A DNA stretch of 64,000 bases from Psychroserpens ponticola (GCF_023556315.2 NZ_CP116221.1:248001-312000), one strand, 5' to 3'. Shown: positions 44,219-53,235, counted from the stretch's first letter. The notes: generated from the letters alone by a model not told the origin. Numbers and translations: made by a program.

Positions 44219-44359
44219 GCGTTAAGGATGGAGGTATTGTTGGAGCTCTTTGCAGAGAGCCTTTCGAATACGCTCAAGATAAACTTTTACCGAGAGCCTG
44301 ACATTTTTGTGTTTCTGCAAGATTTTAAACCATGTAGGTGTAAGCAAAATGTAACGCCC
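44219..44359 (-). repeat. Dispersed element, copy A (GGGCGTT ... ATCCTTAACGC)
   Basis: Read on the minus strand it begins GGGCGTTACATTTTGC and ends CTCCATCCTTAACGC, with GTCAGGCTCTCGG and TATCTTGAG inside. Copy B at 53236-53343 shares the ends and the CAGGCT and TATCTT blocks. It starts on the last base of the deoxynucleoside kinase stop codon and includes a hairpin, GCTCT-CTGCAA-AGAGC. No ORF is present. Confidence 0.6.
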
Positions 44360-44973
44360 TAAAATAAGCCGTTAATCTGAGCATCAATTTTATTGATAAT
44401 ATCTCCTAAATCTTCAGGGTTTGCTACAAAATCAAGTGGATCGACATCGATAATCAATAAATTACCTTTGTCATAACCATGAATCCAAGCTTCGTAACGT
44501 TCATTCAATCGGCTTAGATAATCAATGCTAATGGTGTTTTCATAATCACGACCTCTTTTATGAATTTGAGCTACTAAATTCTGAATAGAACTACGTAAAT
44601 AGATCAATAAATCTGGGCCTTCAACGAAAGATTCCATCAGGTCAAAAAGCGAACGGTAATTTTCAAAATCGCGATTGGTCATTAAACCCATAGCGTGTAA
44701 GTTTGGTGCAAAAATATGTGCATCTTCATAAATCGTTCGATCCTGAATAATGTCTTTGCCACTCTTTCGAATTTGAGATACTTGACGAAACCTACTGTTT
44801 AAGAAATATACTTGTAAATTAAAACTCCAACGTTCCATTTGATTGTAAAAATCATCGAGATAAGGGTTGTCCACAACATCTTCAAGCTGAGGTTCCCATT
44901 TGTAATGTTTAGCGAGTAATTTTGTGAGTGTTGTTTTACCAGCACCTATATTTCCTGCAACTGCAACATGCAT
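44359..44973 (-). CDS. Deoxynucleoside kinase
   Basis: A 204-residue enzyme of the dNK/dCK family that phosphorylates deoxynucleosides with ATP. P-loop GNIGAGKTT at residues 7-15, the base-recognition part VVDNPYLDDFYNQMERWSFNLQVYFLNSRF, the DRT motif (IIQDRTIYEDAHIFA), and the lid IHKRGRDYENTIS. It is a paralogue of the C-terminal half of the FolK fusion at 8610. The secreted protein gene at 44976 lies two bases upstream in the same direction, so they are probably co-transcribed. Specificity (dA, dG or dC) is not readable. Confidence 0.92.
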   Translation of the reverse strand: MHVAVAGNIGAGKTTLTKLLAKHYKWEPQLEDVVDNPYLDDFYNQMERWSFNLQVYFLNSRFRQVSQIRKSGKDIIQDRTIYEDAHIFAPNLHAMGLMTNRDFENYRSLFDLMESFVEGPDLLIYLRSSIQNLVAQIHKRGRDYENTISIDYLSRLNERYEAWIHGYDKGNLLIIDVDPLDFVANPEDLGDIINKIDAQINGLF

Positions 44974-44975
44974 AT

Positions 44976-45758
44976 CTAATTGATTTTTAGTTGGTATTTA
45001 TGGAGTTTTTTAAGATCGTAAATATACAAGGTTTCATTGGTCAATAAAAACTGATTTATTAACAATTTTGGAAGATTTATAGGTACAATGTCTTCTTTTT
45101 TCTTGTGTTTGAAATATAAGTGGTCTTCTTTTTTAAAAATAAGATGGCCATTGCTTTTTGTGATTTTGGTAAAACCAGTATTTTCAATTTTTGAAATCAT
45201 GCTTCCAAAGTAATTATATTGATAGAGGTATTTTTTAGTTAGTAGCCAGCAATAATTGTAATCACTTACTAGGTCTAAAACTTCAGATTGCACAGGAACA
45301 GCAGAGAAACGGGTTTTGTTAGTTTTGTAATCGAAGAGTTCCAATTGCTGAAAATCCATATTGAAAACCCAAAGTGTATTATCAAAACCAGTTGAAACAT
45401 GTGATATATTTTTATAAGGGTGGATTGTGTTGAAATCGATTTTGAAAATTTCGGCAAGTCGATTATCTAAAATGACAACCATATTGAAATCTTGATAAAA
45501 CAAATTAATTTTTAGCGGATTAAATGTATTTGCTGTCGTGATTTCGCCTAATTGATAATTGCTGTAATTTATAGATGTACCATTTTTATCTTGCTTGTAA
45601 ATAGTATTGTGTTGCAAGTAGTAAAAGGTTTCGAAATTATCTAAGGCAATAATTTGATCTATTTTTAAATCCGTAGACTTTATAAGTGTCGCATCAATAG
45701 ATTCTTGACTATTGAGTAACATTGAAAATAAAAAATAAATGTAAATTAAGTGTCGCAT
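44976..45758 (-). CDS. Secreted protein, beta-propeller-like, unknown function
   Basis: A 260-residue protein with a signal peptide (MRHLIYIYFLFSMLLNSQ). The rest is rich in short beta strands with aromatic and Asn/Asp turns, repeated about every 40 residues (FETFYYLQHNTIYKQ, NTLWVFNMDFQQLELFDY, YCWLLTKKYLYQYN, TLYIYDLKKLHKY), which suggests a small beta-propeller. I do not recognise a family. It lies between the response regulator gene and the kinase gene, all on the minus strand; the 33-base gap to the regulator and 2-base gap to the kinase suggest one transcript. Confidence 0.7.
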   Translation of the reverse strand: MRHLIYIYFLFSMLLNSQESIDATLIKSTDLKIDQIIALDNFETFYYLQHNTIYKQDKNGTSINYSNYQLGEITTANTFNPLKINLFYQDFNMVVILDNRLAEIFKIDFNTIHPYKNISHVSTGFDNTLWVFNMDFQQLELFDYKTNKTRFSAVPVQSEVLDLVSDYNYCWLLTKKYLYQYNYFGSMISKIENTGFTKITKSNGHLIFKKEDHLYFKHKKKEDIVPINLPKLLINQFLLTNETLYIYDLKKLHKYQLKIN

Positions 45759-45791
45759 TGCAATTTGAAAAGTACAAAAATCAAACCACTT

Positions 45792-46472
45792 TTAGCAGAT
45801 TAATTTATACCCAAAACCTCTAACGTTTAAAATTTGAATAGAATTGTCTCTGTTTAGTTTTTTGCGAAGCTTAGTAATAAAAACATCCATGCTTCTTGCA
45901 TTAAAAAAATCGTCATTTCCCCAAAGTTTATTTAAAATTAATGAACGATCTAGAACTTTGTTTTTGTTCTTTACTAAATGAAATAGTAAATGGGCTTCAC
46001 GATGAGTGAGTTGAACAAATTCATCTCCATTATGTTGTAGTGTTTGCTTTGGGAAATCAAAAGTATAATCACCTATTTGAAGTATTTCAGAGGTTTTTTG
46101 AACTTTAGTTCTATTGAGTAAATTATTAATTCTAACTATCAATTCTTCCATGCTGAAAGGTTTTTTTAGGTAATCATTGCCTCCAATAGTAAATCCTTCA
46201 ACTACATCTTGCGTTTGTGATTTTGCTGTTAAAAAGATAATAGGAATGCTGTCATCAATAGCTCTTATGTCTTTCGCTAAAGTGAAGCCATCTTTTTTTG
46301 GCATCATAACGTCTAAAACTAGAAGTTCAGGGTTTTTAGTTTGGTATGTGTCTAAGGCTTTTTCTCCGTCGTCACATAGTAATACATTAAAGTCTCTTGT
46401 TTCTAAGCTTTCTTTTATAATCTGCCCTAAAGCAGGTTCGTCTTCAGCAAGTAAAATGGTTGTTTTATGCAT
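45792..46472 (-). CDS. OmpR-type response regulator (RprY-like)
   Basis: A 226-residue DNA-binding regulator. The receiver domain has the acidic pocket DE (residues 11-12), phosphoacceptor Asp54 in LLVLDVMMPKKDGF, and LTAKSQ with the conserved Lys. Residues about 130-226 form a winged-helix domain: LTHREAHLLFHLVKNKNKVLDRSLILNKLWG and FITKLRKKLNRD. The start overlaps the kinase stop by eight bases, so the pair is translationally coupled. The likely target is the triple GTTAAC site at 48121-48146. The name is by resemblance to Bacteroides RprY. Confidence 0.94.
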   Translation of the reverse strand: MHKTTILLAEDEPALGQIIKESLETRDFNVLLCDDGEKALDTYQTKNPELLVLDVMMPKKDGFTLAKDIRAIDDSIPIIFLTAKSQTQDVVEGFTIGGNDYLKKPFSMEELIVRINNLLNRTKVQKTSEILQIGDYTFDFPKQTLQHNGDEFVQLTHREAHLLFHLVKNKNKVLDRSLILNKLWGNDDFFNARSMDVFITKLRKKLNRDNSIQILNVRGFGYKLIC

Positions 46473-48081
46473 AAGCTAAGACGATTTTAAATGTTGTTTT
46501 TTGTTTTTCTAGTTGAATTTGAATCGTTCCGTTGTGCTTTTCAATAATCTTTTTAGTGTAGTATAGTCCTATTCCAAACCCTTTAATATCATGTGTATTG
46601 CCTTTAGGAACGCGGTAAAATTTCTCGAAAACACGATCTTTATTGGCTTTTGTAAGTGAGGTTCCATTGTCTGAAACTGAAATTTCTATTTGTGATGATT
46701 TGCTTTTTAGTTGAATTTCAATTTGATTTCCTCCATACTTGAAAGCATTATCAATAATATTATTAATTGCATTTTCAAAATGAAAAATATCGACATTTAT
46801 AAAGACATTGTCATCGATGTCGCAATGGACCAATTTGTCATTTTGTATTTTATGTTTTTCAATAACTGCTGTTATGACTTCTGAAATATTATAACGCTCT
46901 GTATTGAGTTCTAAATTTTCACTGTCAAGCGTTGCGGTTTCTAATAGTTTTTCGACCATAGTATTTAGTTTAGATAATTGTGTGCTTGACATATCTAAAT
47001 AGTTTTTTGTTTTTTCTTTATCGTCAATGACGTTAAAGCTCTGAATGCTTTCTAGTGCGACACCAATGGTTGCGATAGGTGTTTTAAACTCATGAGTGAT
47101 ATTGCTGATTAAATCGTTTTTAACTTCAGATAATTGCTTTTGGTGTTTTATGATTCTCAACAAATAGAATAAGCAACTAATAACAGCAAGGATAAGTAAT
47201 GTAGACAGCGAGATGCCTAAAAAGCTACGTTTGAAAGTTTCACTTACTGGGTTCTTAAAGTTTAGTGTGATAATTTCATCTGCTTTTAAATAGGTTGTTT
47301 TTGCGTTCTTTTTTATAGGGAATTCAGCTTGATTATTAATTTTAGACGAATGTAAAGTGTCTTTATTTTTTAAATGAGTAACATAAAAATCATTAGAAAC
47401 ACCTTTGTTTTTCAATTCAGAAATAAGTAAAGAATCTAACTTTTTATAATCTAAAGAGTCTTGTTGCATAGCAATATAAATAGTAGAAAGCCCTTTAATT
47501 AGTTTTAAACTATCTCTCGATTTTTTGCCCCAAAACACCTTGTTAGCTGTGATTGATTTTGCGTTTTTGTCAAAGGTTAATCCTCTTTTATTGTCTTTAG
47601 AAAGCTGTGTGAATTTTTCAGTTTTTAAGGTGTCTCCAGAAGCTGTTTCTTTATTAAAATAGTCTTCGTAAGAATCAAACATGTCATTAATATACATGTT
47701 GTCTATACTGTCTAAATCGGATTGGTCGTTTCCAGAAATATCAATAGTTGTAATCTTAAATATAGAATCGTGACCTGTGTTTTGTTCTTTTATGGTTTTG
47801 ATTTTAGTTTTAAATGGTTTTAATATGGTGTCCCAAGCAACATGACTAAAATCGGTTTTGTCATTGGTGTCAGTCGAATTTATAACGGTTAGAAAATTCT
47901 TTTTAGAAAGGGTTGTGTAATACGTTTCTACGGCATTGTCTAAACTCCATTGTATGTCATTATAAACCTGTTGTTTATTGGTTTGATAATTTTTGTAATT
48001 CCAAAATACCTGAATAGCAATCGTGCTAATAATCACAAAAACAATAAGATATAAGATGTATTGATAGCGTTTATCATTCAT
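46465..48081 (-). CDS. Sensor histidine kinase (RprX-like)
   Basis: A 538-residue inner-membrane kinase. Membrane helices are at about residues 9-28 and 287-310, enclosing a 260-residue periplasmic sensor with no family I can name. The H-box holds His330 (SNITHEFKTPIATIG). N-box, G1 and G2 follow: NAINNIIDNAFKYGG, VSDNGTSL and KGFGIGLYYTKKI. It precedes the regulator gene. A TACATTTG -7 element ends four bases before the ATG, so the mRNA may be leaderless. The gene reads away from the secreted protein/GLPGLI unit, whose products share the periplasm with the sensor. Confidence 0.94.
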   Translation of the reverse strand: MNDKRYQYILYLIVFVIISTIAIQVFWNYKNYQTNKQQVYNDIQWSLDNAVETYYTTLSKKNFLTVINSTDTNDKTDFSHVAWDTILKPFKTKIKTIKEQNTGHDSIFKITTIDISGNDQSDLDSIDNMYINDMFDSYEDYFNKETASGDTLKTEKFTQLSKDNKRGLTFDKNAKSITANKVFWGKKSRDSLKLIKGLSTIYIAMQQDSLDYKKLDSLLISELKNKGVSNDFYVTHLKNKDTLHSSKINNQAEFPIKKNAKTTYLKADEIITLNFKNPVSETFKRSFLGISLSTLLILAVISCLFYLLRIIKHQKQLSEVKNDLISNITHEFKTPIATIGVALESIQSFNVIDDKEKTKNYLDMSSTQLSKLNTMVEKLLETATLDSENLELNTERYNISEVITAVIEKHKIQNDKLVHCDIDDNVFINVDIFHFENAINNIIDNAFKYGGNQIEIQLKSKSSQIEISVSDNGTSLTKANKDRVFEKFYRVPKGNTHDIKGFGIGLYYTKKIIEKHNGTIQIQLEKQKTTFKIVLAYA

Positions 48082-48085
48082 AATT

Positions 48086-48093
48086 CAAATGTA
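48086..48093 (-). promoter_or_regulatory. -7 element for the sensor kinase gene
   Basis: TACATTTG on the minus strand, exact TAnnTTTG match, four bases before the ATG at 48081. The triple GTTAAC box lies 28-60 bases upstream. Confidence 0.5.
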
Positions 48094-48120
48094 AATGTTA
48101 ATAGACGCAAAAACTAATCG

Positions 48121-48146
48121 GTTAACACACGTTAACATTGGTTAAC
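48121..48146. promoter_or_regulatory. Triple GTTAAC operator with 10-bp period
   Basis: GTTAAC at 48121-48126, 48131-48136 and 48141-48146, each separated by four bases (ACAC, ATTG). One site per helical turn is the arrangement used by OmpR-family regulators. The boxes lie between a -7 element for the kinase gene (48086-48093, minus) and one for the secreted-protein gene (48169-48176, plus), so they can act on both. GTTAAC is itself symmetric, so orientation is not fixed. Confidence 0.65.
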
Positions 48147-48168
48147 TAAAAGCCATGAAAGGCACAAT

Positions 48169-48176
48169 TATATTTG
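48169..48176 (+). promoter_or_regulatory. -7 element for the small secreted protein/GLPGLI/barrel unit
   Basis: TATATTTG, exact TAnnTTTG match, with no -33 TTTG. The lack of a -33 box and the position of the GTTAAC boxes 23-48 bases upstream suggest an activator-dependent promoter. Confidence 0.5.
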
Positions 48177-48204
48177 CAGAGTACTAATCATAAAATCAAT
48201 ACAT

Positions 48205-48573
48205 ATGAAATCAGTAATTACAATTCTATTCCTATTATTAGCAACAATTAGTTTTGCTCAGCCACAAAATTTTAATGATTCGGAACCATTACAAATAACT
48301 AAGTTTTCCGATTTTAAAATTTCAATGACAGTAGATTCTGCGTCAGATATAGAATCTACATTTAAATTGAAAGATATCAAAGATGTTTTAAATGATGTAA
48401 GTGAAGATGAAAACATATCGTTTGAAATTATTTGCAATGGAAATCAAATATCTAAAGGAGAAAAAAGTAAAGTATCATACAAGGTGAAAGGTAATACTAA
48501 TAATCTAAAGCCTTTTTTGAAAACGATAAAAAAGATTAGAAAAGGAGCAATTAACTATTATAAAAACAAATAA
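48205..48573 (+). CDS. Small secreted protein, unknown function
   Basis: A 122-residue exported protein: signal peptide MKSVITILFLLLATISFAQ, then about 100 residues rich in charged residues (FKISMTVDSASDIESTFKLKDIKDVLNDVSEDENISFEIICNGN). No domain is recognised. It has one Cys. It is first in a unit with the GLPGLI gene two bases downstream, divergent from the two-component system. The position suggests a periplasmic role linked to the sensor, for example as an accessory or feedback factor; this is inference. Confidence 0.75.
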   Translation: MKSVITILFLLLATISFAQPQNFNDSEPLQITKFSDFKISMTVDSASDIESTFKLKDIKDVLNDVSEDENISFEIICNGNQISKGEKSKVSYKVKGNTNNLKPFLKTIKKIRKGAINYYKNK

Positions 48574-48575
48574 TA

Positions 48576-49391
48576 ATGAAAGTATACATGAGTTTTTTAG
48601 TCGCTGCAATACTTTTAGTAGTAACAAAAATGGATGCGCAAGAATTTAAAGGAAAGGCCATATATAAATCACATCGTAAAGTGGATTTAAAAATGGATGA
48701 CAATGACAAGAATTCTGAAATGAAAAAGCAGATTCAAGAACAATTGAGAAAACAATTTCAGCAGGAATACACACTAACTTTTGATCAATATCAATCTCTT
48801 TATAAAAAGAATGAAAAATTAGCAGCTCCAGCACCAGCTTCTAATGGAATTCAAATTACGATTTCTGAAGGATCTGATCTTTTGTATAAAAACATCAAAG
48901 AGAAGCGTTTTGTAAATCAAACCGAAATTTACGGCAAGCAATTCCTTATTAAAGATAGTTTAATAACTAAGAGTTGGACATTGGTAAATGAGACCAAAAA
49001 CATAGGAATTTACACATGCTTTAAGGCGACTTTTTCAGAAACTTATGAGACGCAAACAATTACAGAAGAAGGTAAGTTAGATAAAGTTGCTAAAGATCGA
49101 CTTACTACAGCTTGGTATACGCCACAAATTCCGATTAATAATGGTCCAGAAGATTTTAATGGTTTGCCTGGTTTAATTCTTGAAATTAATGATGGAGAAT
49201 TAACTTTAGTTTGTACTAGAGTCGTGATGAATCCAGATGAATCAATAGACATAAAAGAGCCAAAAAAAGGAAAAGAAGTCACTCAGGCTAAATTTGACGA
49301 AATAATGGATAAGAAAACGGAAGAGCAAATGGAAAACATGAGATCAAGAAGAGGTGATGGTGAAAAAGTGATGATTAAAATTGGTGGATAA
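48576..49391 (+). CDS. GLPGLI family protein 1
   Basis: A 271-residue exported protein (signal peptide to about residue 22, MDAQEFKGKAIYKS). The family motif is seen as FNGLPGLILEINDGELTLVCTRVVM near residues 205-230, preceded by TAWYTPQIPINNGPE. GLPGLI proteins are Bacteroidota-specific and of unknown function, often beside outer-membrane beta-barrel proteins. It lies two bases after the small secreted-protein gene and 115 bases before its paralogue. Both GLPGLI proteins share the order FKGKAIYKS / FQGQAIYQT, FYGKQFLIKDSL / FFGKQFLVKDSL and YTCFKAT. Confidence 0.9.
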   Translation: MKVYMSFLVAAILLVVTKMDAQEFKGKAIYKSHRKVDLKMDDNDKNSEMKKQIQEQLRKQFQQEYTLTFDQYQSLYKKNEKLAAPAPASNGIQITISEGSDLLYKNIKEKRFVNQTEIYGKQFLIKDSLITKSWTLVNETKNIGIYTCFKATFSETYETQTITEEGKLDKVAKDRLTTAWYTPQIPINNGPEDFNGLPGLILEINDGELTLVCTRVVMNPDESIDIKEPKKGKEVTQAKFDEIMDKKTEEQMENMRSRRGDGEKVMIKIGG

Positions 49392-49506
49392 TTAAGTTTA
49401 ATTATTTAATAAAATTTTAACTTTTTCGAATTTAACTATTTAATGTTTTTAGAGTCTTACATATTTTAATGGGTTAATTTTACCCACAAATAAAATATAG
49501 GATATC

Positions 49507-50418
49507 ATGACTCAATTTATCACAAGAATTTGTACTGTTTTCTTTGTATTAGTAACAACAGTAATTTCAGCGCAACAAGACTTTCAAGGACAAGCAATTT
49601 ATCAAACCAAAACAACTGTAGATATGAGTAATTTTGGTGGAGGACAAATGAGTGATCAGCAAAAAAAGCAAATTGCTGAACGTATGAAAAGTATGTTAGA
49701 AAAAACATATATCCTTAATTTTAATCGAAGTGAATCTACATACAAGGAAGAAGAAAAATTGGATGCTCCTGGTGTTGGAGGTGGTCGTATGAGGGGCTTT
49801 ATGAGTAGTTTTACTGGTGGTCCTCAATATAAAGACATTAAAGAAAATGTGATTCTGCAAGAACAAGAGTTTTTTGGTAAACAATTTTTGGTTAAAGATT
49901 CATTGCCAAAATTAGAATGGAAACTAGGTAGTGAAACAAAGAAGATTGGACAATATACTTGTTTTAAAGCAACGGCTACAAAGTCTGTTGATGAAATGGA
50001 TTTTATGAGCATGCGTAGACGAGGAAGAAATAATGATGATAAGAAAGAAGACGAAAAGAAAGAAGGTGAGGAAATTACAGATACTACAAAAACAGAATTA
50101 GATAATCCATTAGATGAACTTGAGACTCCAAAATTTGTTGTAGTTACGGCTTGGTACACACCTCAAATTCCTGTTAGTACTGGACCTGGTGAATATCATG
50201 GGCTTCCAGGATTAATTCTAGAAGTTCAAGCAGATAAAACCGTTATGCTCTGTACTAAAATAGTAATGAACCCTCAAGAAAAAGAGGGAATTAATAAGCC
50301 TGAGACTGGAGAAGTCGTTACTCGTGAAGCGTACAATACCATAATGAAAGAGAAAATTGAAGAGATGAGAGAAATGTATGGTGGTCGTGGTGGACGAGGA
50401 GGTGGACGAAGAAATTAA
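49507..50418 (+). CDS. GLPGLI family protein 2, with Gly/Arg-rich tail
   Basis: A 303-residue exported paralogue of the preceding gene. Signal peptide to about residue 22, N-terminal FQGQAIYQTKTTVD, motif YHGLPGLILEVQADKTVMLCTKIVM near residues 235-260. It differs from protein 1 by an acidic/basic insert of about 40 residues (RRRGRNNDDKKEDEKKEGEE) and by a C-terminus of Gly and Arg (GGRGGRGGGRRN). The role is unknown. The beta-barrel gene follows after 60 bases. Confidence 0.9.
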   Translation: MTQFITRICTVFFVLVTTVISAQQDFQGQAIYQTKTTVDMSNFGGGQMSDQQKKQIAERMKSMLEKTYILNFNRSESTYKEEEKLDAPGVGGGRMRGFMSSFTGGPQYKDIKENVILQEQEFFGKQFLVKDSLPKLEWKLGSETKKIGQYTCFKATATKSVDEMDFMSMRRRGRNNDDKKEDEKKEGEEITDTTKTELDNPLDELETPKFVVVTAWYTPQIPVSTGPGEYHGLPGLILEVQADKTVMLCTKIVMNPQEKEGINKPETGEVVTREAYNTIMKEKIEEMREMYGGRGGRGGGRRN

Positions 50419-50478
50419 TAACTAAACCAAAGTTTCAATTTTCCGAAGTGAAATAATCAAAGAAACAAAATTCAATAC

Positions 50479-53229
50479 ATGAGAAATTTAATTTTACTCG
50501 CGTTACTGCTAGTGACAAGCATAACTAGTGCGCAAATTACAGTGCAAGGTGTCGTAAAAGACAGTTTGGGAGCTCCTCTTGAGTTGGCTAATATTATAGC
50601 TATTAATAAAGCAACAAAGGCGATGGGTTCCTACGCGATATCAAATGATAAAGGCAGATTTAAGCTTGATTTAGATATGAATACAACCTATACAATTCAA
50701 GTGAGCTATATTGGAATGAAATCGCTTTCCGAAGAAATAGCAACCAAAGAAGATGATATTACAAAAAACTATACTCTTGAATACGATAATGCTCTTGATG
50801 CTGTTGAATTAACTTACGAAATGCCAGTAACCATTAAAGGTGATACTTTAGTGTATAACGCAGATTCGTTTAAAGATGGTTCTGAACGAAAACTAGAAGA
50901 CGTTCTCAAGAAATTACCAGGTGTCGAAATTAATGACGATGGGCAAATTGAAGTCGAAGGTAAAGTCGTCAATAAATTAATGGTTAATGGAAAAGATTTT
51001 TTTGATGGTGATTCGAAATTGGCAACAAAAAATATTCCGTCAAATGCAGTTGATAAGATACAAGTGTTGCGTAATTACTCTGAAGTTGGGCAATTAAGAG
51101 GTGTGCAAAATAATCAAGATAATGTTGCCATAAATATAAAACTTAAAGAAGGAAAAGAAAATTTCTGGTTTGGAGATGTAACAGCTGGAGTAGGAGTTGC
51201 TACAGATGATGAATTGTATTTGGTTCAGCCTAAACTGTTTTACTATAGTCCCAAATACAGTGTCAATGTCATTGGTGATTTAAATAATATTGGAGAAGTG
51301 GCTTTAACGAATCGCGATATTAGAAATTTTGGAGGCGGATTTAGGCGTCCTAGTCAGAGTAGTGGAACAAGTATTAATTTAGGCGATAATGGACTTGGAG
51401 GATTAACAAGTATTGCTAATGCTCAAGAAATTGAATCAAAACTCGGAGCTGCTAACTTTAGTTACTCACCAAATAAGGCTTTAGACCTAAGCGGATTTTT
51501 TATCTACAATAGCAGTCGTTTACGAACTCGTGAAGAAAGTTTTGTAAGATATATCGATTCTGATTTAGGAATTCCTAATGAAGAAACCGTTCAAACAGGA
51601 AGAGAAGCATCTAATCAAGGCATCGCAAAATTAAGTGCGTCGTATAAACCGAATGCTAATAATCAATTAGATTATGATCTTTTAGGACGCATGTCTAGTG
51701 ATTCAGAAATGCAAAGCGAAGTGTCGTCTGTTGTTGGTAGTACAGATCAAATAGACGAAGTAAATCCGTTTAGTATCAATCAAAACCTGAACTATTATTA
51801 CACGTTAAACGAGAAAAATATTTTTGCTCTAGAAGCACAGCACCTTATAAAAGACGAAGATCCTTTTTACAATGCAATGCTTGTCAATGATCCTACAAAT
51901 AACTTTGATGCTCCTCAAGATCAAGATGCATTTGATGGCACTGCTGATGCTTTAGGAATTGATAGAGATCAATTTGGGTATAACCTAAATCAAAACAGAC
52001 GTATCAAGTCCAATCAATTAGACGCTAAATTAGATTACTACTATATTTTAAATAATAAGAGTAATATTAACCTAACCTTAGGTACGATTTTAAGCAATCA
52101 AAAATTTAATTCTAATATTTTTCAGTTTTTAGATGATGGTTCATATCTAGATCCAGTAGCAACATTAGAAGATGGTGATGGTAATCTTTTACAAAATGAA
52201 AACGATACAGAGTATAATTTTAGTGATGTGTATTTAGGATTCAGATATCGTGTTAAAACAGGAAAATTCACCATAACTCCAGGCTTTTCTTTACACGCTT
52301 ATGGAAATAAAAACACACAGTTTGGCGTTGAGCATAAAGACAATTTCTTTAGGGTAATGCCAGAATTTGAAACACTTATTCAGTTTAAAAAGAGTGAAAG
52401 TTTAACCTTCAGTTATAACATGAGCAACTCTTTTACAGATGTAACGAATTTAGCTGAAGGCATAGTTTTAAATAGCTTTAGTAACATTAGTTATGGTAAT
52501 CCTGAATTGCAAAACTCATTATCACATAATTTGAGTTTGAGATATTTCAGTTTTAACCTTTTTAATTATACTAATGTGTTTGCTTTTGCAAATTATAGTA
52601 AGAATATAGATCAAATTAGAAGCGAAACAAATTTTGATAATGTGATTAGAACAAGTTCATATTTCAACTCTAACTTTGCCGATGAATCCGCAAGTGTGTT
52701 TGGTCGTGTTGAGCGAACTTTCAAAAAGATTAGAGCAAGATTGGGAGCGCGTTTTTCTTATGCGAAACAAAATCAAATTGTTCAAGGAGAGCAAACCGTT
52801 AACCAAAGTTTTACTCAAAGTTATTCGCCAGAGTTACGTACCAATTTTAGAGAAGCACCAAATGTGCGTTTAAAATATGATTATTCTATTAGTAAAAACG
52901 ACCAAGGCTCAACATCTACCAAGTTCATTACAAATTCTCCTTCAGTTGAGTTTGATGCTTACATCTGGAAATCAGTAACATTCAGAACAGACTATACCTA
53001 TACCAATCAGGATGATGGTGTAAGACCATCTCAGTCGTTCCAAACTTGGGATGCGAGTTTAGCATATAGAAAAGATAAAGATGCCAAATGGGAATATGAA
53101 GTCAAAGCGTCTAACTTGTTAGATATCGATTCTAAAGTCAATAACAGCTCAAGTAATATTTCAGTATTTAACTCAGAGACCTTTATACAGCCTAGGTTTG
53201 TAACGTTTAGAGTGGTTTATTCATTGTAG
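50479..53229 (+). CDS. Outer-membrane beta-barrel protein with carboxypeptidase-regulatory-like domain (TonB-receptor-like)
   Basis: A 916-residue outer-membrane protein. Signal peptide to about residue 19, a CarboxypepD-regulatory-like domain (ITVQGVVKDSLGAPLELANIIAIN, YAISNDKGRFKLDL, VSYIGMKSL), then a plug-like part (KGDTLVYNADSFKDGSERKLEDVLKKLPGVEINDDGQIEVEGKVVNKLMVNGKDFFDGD) and a barrel that ends with FVTFRVVYSL. It resembles the OMP_b-brl_3/TonB-dependent receptor-like proteins that accompany GLPGLI genes. No TonB box is obvious. It closes the unit 48205-53229 and is followed by a dispersed element and a terminator. Substrate unknown. Confidence 0.9.
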   Translation: MRNLILLALLLVTSITSAQITVQGVVKDSLGAPLELANIIAINKATKAMGSYAISNDKGRFKLDLDMNTTYTIQVSYIGMKSLSEEIATKEDDITKNYTLEYDNALDAVELTYEMPVTIKGDTLVYNADSFKDGSERKLEDVLKKLPGVEINDDGQIEVEGKVVNKLMVNGKDFFDGDSKLATKNIPSNAVDKIQVLRNYSEVGQLRGVQNNQDNVAINIKLKEGKENFWFGDVTAGVGVATDDELYLVQPKLFYYSPKYSVNVIGDLNNIGEVALTNRDIRNFGGGFRRPSQSSGTSINLGDNGLGGLTSIANAQEIESKLGAANFSYSPNKALDLSGFFIYNSSRLRTREESFVRYIDSDLGIPNEETVQTGREASNQGIAKLSASYKPNANNQLDYDLLGRMSSDSEMQSEVSSVVGSTDQIDEVNPFSINQNLNYYYTLNEKNIFALEAQHLIKDEDPFYNAMLVNDPTNNFDAPQDQDAFDGTADALGIDRDQFGYNLNQNRRIKSNQLDAKLDYYYILNNKSNINLTLGTILSNQKFNSNIFQFLDDGSYLDPVATLEDGDGNLLQNENDTEYNFSDVYLGFRYRVKTGKFTITPGFSLHAYGNKNTQFGVEHKDNFFRVMPEFETLIQFKKSESLTFSYNMSNSFTDVTNLAEGIVLNSFSNISYGNPELQNSLSHNLSLRYFSFNLFNYTNVFAFANYSKNIDQIRSETNFDNVIRTSSYFNSNFADESASVFGRVERTFKKIRARLGARFSYAKQNQIVQGEQTVNQSFTQSYSPELRTNFREAPNVRLKYDYSISKNDQGSTSTKFITNSPSVEFDAYIWKSVTFRTDYTYTNQDDGVRPSQSFQTWDASLAYRKDKDAKWEYEVKASNLLDIDSKVNNSSSNISVFNSETFIQPRFVTFRVVYSL

Positions 53230-53235
53230 TATTTT

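Noticed and set aside
49416-49436. Two TTTAAC sites before the second GLPGLI gene as extra regulator boxes
   Set aside because: They differ from GTTAAC and are 15 bp apart, which does not fit the 10-bp step of the triple box.
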